DNA from: Actinomycetota bacterium
Lineage (GTDB): Bacteria; Actinomycetota; Thermoleophilia; Gaiellales; Gaiellaceae
Direction: 5' to 3'
Length of the DNA: 34,167 bases
Assembly (NCBI GenBank): GCA_005884945.1
Contig: VAYM01000158.1
Location: 1-34,167 of the forward strand
Position numbers and translations under genes: made by a program. The notes beneath the pieces were generated by a model that worked only from the letters and a program-made list of their open reading frames with translations, had not been told where the DNA came from and did not search any database. Positions within the stretch are counted from its first letter, which is position 1. Each line of letters begins with the position of its first letter. Below are positions 31,296 through 34,167 of this stretch, piece by piece.

Positions 31296-32647
31296 CCCGT
31301 GTCGAGCGCGTGACGTACGCATATCCAGGCGCAGCGGCTGCGCTCCGCGACGTCTCGCTCGCGGTCGACCCTGGTGAGGTTGTGCTGCTGCTCGGCGCGT
31401 CCGGCTCGGGGAAGTCGACGCTGCTGCGCGCACTCGCCGGCCTCGTCCCTCACTTTCACGGCGGCCGTTTCGAAGGTCGCGTCGAAGTCTGTGGGCACGA
31501 CACGCGCAAGGTGCGCCCGTCCGAGCTTGCAGGGACCGTGGCGATGCTCTTCCAGGATCCGGAAGAGCAGGTCGTGCTCACGCGTGTCGTCCGCGAGGTC
31601 GCGTTCGGTCTCGAGAACATCGGCACGCCGCCGCGAGAGATCGTCCCGCGCGCGCTCGACGCGCTGCGTACCGTCGGTGCGCGCCACCTTGCGGAACGAC
31701 CCGTCGCCGAGCTGTCGGGCGGTGAGCTGCAGCGGGTGTGCCTCGCGTCCACGCTGGCGCTCCAGCCGGAGTTGCTGCTGCTCGACGAGCCGACGTCGCA
31801 GCTCGATCCGGAGAGCGCAGAGGGTCTGCTCGAGCTCGCGAAGAGCTCCGGAGCGGCCATCGTCTTCTCGGAGCAACGACCCGACCGTGCGCTCGACGTT
31901 GCGACGCGCGTCGTCTTCCTCGAGTCGGGCCGCGTCGTGCTCGACGAGCCGATCGATCGCGCCCGCGACTTGCTCGCGGCCAATCGCCCCACCTGGGTGA
32001 GCCAAACCAATTTTGCAACGGACTGTTGCAGGGTCGGAGAGGCGAGCGTTTGTCGGTTCTCTGACGCCTCGTTCGCGTACACGGCCGGCTCGCCGGTCGT
32101 CGACCGTTTCGACCTCGAGTTGCGACGCGGGGAGCTCGTCGTGCTCGCGGGACCGAACGGCAGCGGGAAGACGACGATCGCCAAGCTCGCTGCCGGACTC
32201 CTCCATGCGCAGGGAGGCACCGTCGAACGCCACGGCCGCGCCGCGCTGCTCCTCCAAGATCCCGGTCATTACGTCATTCGCGACCGCGTCGACGAGGAGG
32301 TCGCGCTCGGCGTCGGCGGCGACCGCTCACGTGCGCGCGCGGCACTCGCGGCCGTCGGGCTTGCCGGGCTGGAGCGGCGCCATCCGCGCGATCTCTCGAG
32401 CGGCGAGCGCGAGCGGCTCGCACTCGCGTCGGTGCTCGTCATCGAGCCCGACCTCCTCGTGCTCGACGAGCCCACGCGCGGCGTCGATCCGGAGCGGAAA
32501 CAGGAGCTCGCGACGCTGCTGCGCAACGGCGCTGCAACCCGTGCAACCCTGATCGTCACGCACGACCGCCCCTTCGCAGCCGCGGTTGCGGACCGCACGG
32601 TGACTCTCGAAAAGGGTCTGACGCTCGCCGAGCCGGCGTATGCATAG
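31286..32647 (+). CDS. fused two-domain ECF ATPase (EcfA1-EcfA2)
   Basis: A 453-residue protein made of two ABC ATPase domains. Domain 1 (about residues 1-225) has Walker A GASGSGKST (37-45), Q-loop FQDPEEQVV, signature LSGGELQR, and Walker B LLLLDEPTSQLD. The place of the switch His reads FSEQRPD, with Gln197 instead of the usual His. Domain 2 (about 255-453) has GPNGSGKTT, LLLQDPGHYV, LSSGERERLALAS, LLVLDEPTRGVD and an intact switch His in IVTHDRPFA. A Cys-containing linker (TDCCRVGEASVCRFSD) joins them. Fused EcfA pairs are common in actinobacteria. ATG 31286 overlaps ecfT. It powers import by the neighbouring EcfT and S component. Confidence 0.92.
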   Translation: MALARVERVTYAYPGAAAALRDVSLAVDPGEVVLLLGASGSGKSTLLRALAGLVPHFHGGRFEGRVEVCGHDTRKVRPSELAGTVAMLFQDPEEQVVLTRVVREVAFGLENIGTPPREIVPRALDALRTVGARHLAERPVAELSGGELQRVCLASTLALQPELLLLDEPTSQLDPESAEGLLELAKSSGAAIVFSEQRPDRALDVATRVVFLESGRVVLDEPIDRARDLLAANRPTWVSQTNFATDCCRVGEASVCRFSDASFAYTAGSPVVDRFDLELRRGELVVLAGPNGSGKTTIAKLAAGLLHAQGGTVERHGRAALLLQDPGHYVIRDRVDEEVALGVGGDRSRARAALAAVGLAGLERRHPRDLSSGERERLALASVLVIEPDLLVLDEPTRGVDPERKQELATLLRNGAATRATLIVTHDRPFAAAVADRTVTLEKGLTLAEPAYA

Positions 32648-33314
32648 GGCGTTGGTGGTCGGCGGTCTCGCCTTCTTCGCCGCGGCGGTCTGGGCTGCCG
32701 TCGACCGCGGGAACGACGGGCTGTCGCTGTTGCTCGTCGCTGCGGCATTGATCCTGCTCGGCGTCGCGTGGCTCGAATCGGGGCCGGACTCGGCGAAGGA
32801 GCTTGCGCTCATCGCGACCCTCGGCGGAGTTGCAGCGGCGGGCCGCGTGCTCTTCGCTGCGATCCCCGGCGTCCAGCCGGTCACGGTGATCGCCGTGTGC
32901 GCGGGTGCGGCGCTCGGGATGCGCGCCGGAATCGCCGTGGGCGGAGTCGCGGCGCTCGTCTCCAACTTCTTCCTCGGCCAGGGGGTCTGGACGCCGTGGC
33001 AGATGCTGGCGTGGGGCGCCTGCGGCGCCGCGGGTGCGGCGCTCGCATCGCCGGCACGCCGGCGCGTGTTCCTCGCCGCGCTGTGCTTCGCGCTCGGGCT
33101 CGCCTTCTCGAGCTTCATGGACGTCTGGAACTGGCTCGCGTTCTACGACCAGCACACGTGGCAGACGTTCGTCGCGGTCCAGTCGCGCGGCTTCCCGTTC
33201 GACCTCGCCCATGCGATCGGCAATGTCGTCATCGCACTCGTCGCCGGGCCCGAGTTGCTGCGGCTCCTCGAACGCTACGGACGCCGCCTGAAGGCGGAGA
33301 TCGTATGGGCCTGA
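32640..33314 (+). CDS. ECF transporter S component (predicted cobalamin-specific)
   Basis: A 224-residue membrane protein with five to six spans (for instance ALVVGGLAFFAAAVWAAV, LSLLLVAAALILLGVAWL, ELALIATLGGVAAAGRVLFA, VTVIAVCAGAALGMRAGIAVGGVAALVSN). The phrase ALIATLGGVAAAGRVLFAAI followed by QPVTVIAVCAGAALG and FFLGQGVWTPWQM is the usual S-component form (substrate-binding membrane subunit). The family alone does not fix the vitamin. The B12 riboswitch over the operon predicts cobalamin or a precursor. ATG 32640 overlaps the ATPase stop. Its stop overlaps the start of the last gene of the operon. Between them, these genes supply a full ECF transporter. Confidence 0.85.
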   Translation: MHRALVVGGLAFFAAAVWAAVDRGNDGLSLLLVAAALILLGVAWLESGPDSAKELALIATLGGVAAAGRVLFAAIPGVQPVTVIAVCAGAALGMRAGIAVGGVAALVSNFFLGQGVWTPWQMLAWGACGAAGAALASPARRRVFLAALCFALGLAFSSFMDVWNWLAFYDQHTWQTFVAVQSRGFPFDLAHAIGNVVIALVAGPELLRLLERYGRRLKAEIVWA

Positions 33315-34075
33315 GCGCAATCGTCGCCGCGGCGACGCTCGCCGTCACGCCGCAGCAGTTCGTCCTCTCGCACCAGCAGCCGGACGGCGGCTTCGCCGAG
33401 ACCGGCGGAAAGTCGGACGCGGCGCTGACGGCGTGGGCCGTACTCGGGCTGCGCGCGTCGAGGACTCCGGTGAACGACGCGTATCTGCACGCGCACGAAG
33501 ACGAGCTGTCGACGCCCACGGAGATCGCACTCGGCGTGCTCGCGGAGGCGCATCCCTCCGAAGCGCTGCTCACGAGGCTCGCCCGGATGCAGGCGCCGAC
33601 CTTGAACTCGACAGCATGGAAGCTCCTCGCCCTCGCGCAGGCCGGCCGTCCGCTCCCGCAGACGCGCGTCCGTTATCTGCTCACGCACCAGGCGAAGAGC
33701 GGCGGTTGGTCGTGGGCCGTCGGCGTCGCGTCGGACTCGAACGACACCGCCGCCGTCGTGCAGGCGCTCCGCGCTGCGCGGGTCAACGGACGTCCGATCC
33801 GGCGTGCGCTCGCGTACCTCCGACGTCTGCAGAACAAGGACGGCGGCTTCGAGTTGACGCAGGGGAGAGGCTCCGATGCGCAGTCGACGGCATGGGCGAT
33901 TCAGGCGTTCCTGGCCGGCGGCGCCCGTCCCGGCCGCGCTGCCTACTCTTATCTCGCACGCCTCCGGCGCGCCGACGGGAGCTATCGCTACAGCGCGAAG
34001 TACGCGACGACACCGGTGTGGGTCACAGCACAGGTCCTGCCCGCGCTCGCCGGCCGACCGTATCCGCTCCGCTAG
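33305..34075 (+). CDS. alpha/alpha-barrel repeat protein resembling the intrinsic factor N-terminal domain
   Basis: A 256-residue protein of prenyltransferase/squalene-oxidase type helical repeats. At least four repeats have a QxDGGF- or SGGW-like turn: QPDGGFAETGGKSDAALTAW, AKSGGWSWAVGVASDSNDTA, NKDGGFELTQGRGSDAQSTAW and RADGSYRYSAKYATTPVW. The end AQVLPALAGRPYPLR recalls the AQILPSLKGKTY segment at the end of the alpha domain in human intrinsic factor, as I remember that sequence. The alpha6/alpha6 barrel of intrinsic factor and transcobalamin has this same repeat fold. A short hydrophobic N-terminus (LSAIVAAATLAVTP) may be a signal peptide, but it is weak. The gene overlaps the S component gene by 10 bases. 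No terpene-cyclase DxDD motif is seen, which argues against an enzyme. Confidence 0.8.
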   Translation: MGLSAIVAAATLAVTPQQFVLSHQQPDGGFAETGGKSDAALTAWAVLGLRASRTPVNDAYLHAHEDELSTPTEIALGVLAEAHPSEALLTRLARMQAPTLNSTAWKLLALAQAGRPLPQTRVRYLLTHQAKSGGWSWAVGVASDSNDTAAVVQALRAARVNGRPIRRALAYLRRLQNKDGGFELTQGRGSDAQSTAWAIQAFLAGGARPGRAAYSYLARLRRADGSYRYSAKYATTPVWVTAQVLPALAGRPYPLR

Positions 34076-34083
34076 GATCAGCA

Positions 34084-34101
34084 GCGGCGCTCCGGCGCCG
34101 C
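34084..34101 (+). terminator. stem-loop after the B12-controlled operon
   Basis: GCGGCGC and GCGCCGC form a perfect 7-bp stem with a TCCG tetraloop, 9 bases after the last stop. There is no T-run, as is common for actinobacterial terminators, so the role is probable rather than certain. Confidence 0.45.
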
Positions 34102-34157
34102 GCTATGACGGACTGAGAGACACATCACCGTTCTCGCGCCTCGCGCGCACGTCTCGT

Positions 34158-34163
34158 AGGAGG
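34158..34163 (+). promoter_or_regulatory. Shine-Dalgarno AGGAGG of a gene beginning beyond the window
   Basis: A perfect AGGAGG lies four bases before the window edge, so another plus-strand gene should start within about ten bases outside. The stretch 34102-34157 between it and the stem-loop has no open frame I trust. Confidence 0.5.
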
Positions 34164-34167
34164 TCCG

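Noticed and set aside
30597-33314. Cobalt or nickel ECF transporter (CbiMNQO)
   Set aside because: No CbiM with its N-terminal His motif or CbiN is present; the S component is of the general vitamin type.
33305-34075. Terpene or hopene cyclase
   Set aside because: The protein is far too short, has no DxDD motif, and lies in a B12-controlled transporter operon.
34102-34157. Second riboswitch or small RNA at the right edge
   Set aside because: No conserved aptamer core is readable; only a ribosome binding site at the edge is supported.
1-34167. CRISPR arrays, insertion sequences, tRNA or rRNA genes
   Set aside because: No direct-repeat array, transposase, terminal inverted repeats or tRNA-like cloverleaf was seen on either strand by eye; a dedicated scan could still find a short element.

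Overview
The window is a dense, very GC-rich chromosomal segment with many GTG starts, short gene overlaps and almost no intergenic space. Gene content (K+-independent type H+-pyrophosphatase, Rex, a pan operon with a DUF2520 reductase, APC permeases next to a TrkA-type pair, many leaderless promoters) suggests an actinobacterium, possibly class Thermoleophilia. That placement is inference; no rRNA or marker phylogeny is available here. I see no tRNA, rRNA, CRISPR array, insertion sequence or phage gene. Layout: 1-949 is the 3' end of uvrA. A possible minus-strand gene remnant (951-1237) and a YIP1-like membrane protein follow. The minus-strand block 4752-1749 holds a GNAT acetyltransferase, a DUF2520 (PanG-like) reductase, panC and panB, the last three joined by 4-base overlaps. 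Then come an FmdB zinc ribbon, a type-4 uracil-DNA glycosylase, a secreted protein of unknown function, and the tRNA t6A block tsaE-tsaB-rimI-tsaD. A large S8 subtilase, glutamate dehydrogenase, a glutaredoxin-like protein, rex, a glycosyltransferase broken by deletion, a GCS2 ligase, a VOC protein and a DUF1844-like protein follow. Region 16.6-24.1 kb is about ion transport: hppA with a possible 32-residue membrane peptide, two paralogous APC permeases with C-terminal UspA domains separated by a 56-residue membrane protein, and two TrkA/RCK proteins. Region 24.1-29.1 kb has an MprF-like lipid aminoacyltransferase, a PQQ-type sugar dehydrogenase, a frameshifted beta-propeller gene, and a minus-strand VanZ / HAD-like / coiled-coil trio. 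The most interesting unit is 29084-34075. A cobalamin riboswitch precedes six tightly overlapping genes: a secreted DUF4430 protein, a DUF4430 lipoprotein, EcfT, a fused two-domain EcfA ATPase, a membrane S component, and a protein made of alpha/alpha-barrel repeats. DUF4430 is the fold of the C-terminal beta domain of animal intrinsic factor and transcobalamin, and the alpha-barrel repeat is the fold of their N-terminal domain. The operon therefore looks like a bacterial B12 uptake system in which the two halves of a transcobalamin-like binder are separate proteins served by an ECF transporter. A second window-wide signal is a TANNNT -10 hexamer placed 6-8 bases before the start codon of eleven genes, the geometry of leaderless mRNAs. 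Operon-internal genes mostly use ATGA/GTGA overlaps instead, while a few genes (gdh, rex, hppA, the riboswitch-controlled gene) have clear Shine-Dalgarno sequences.
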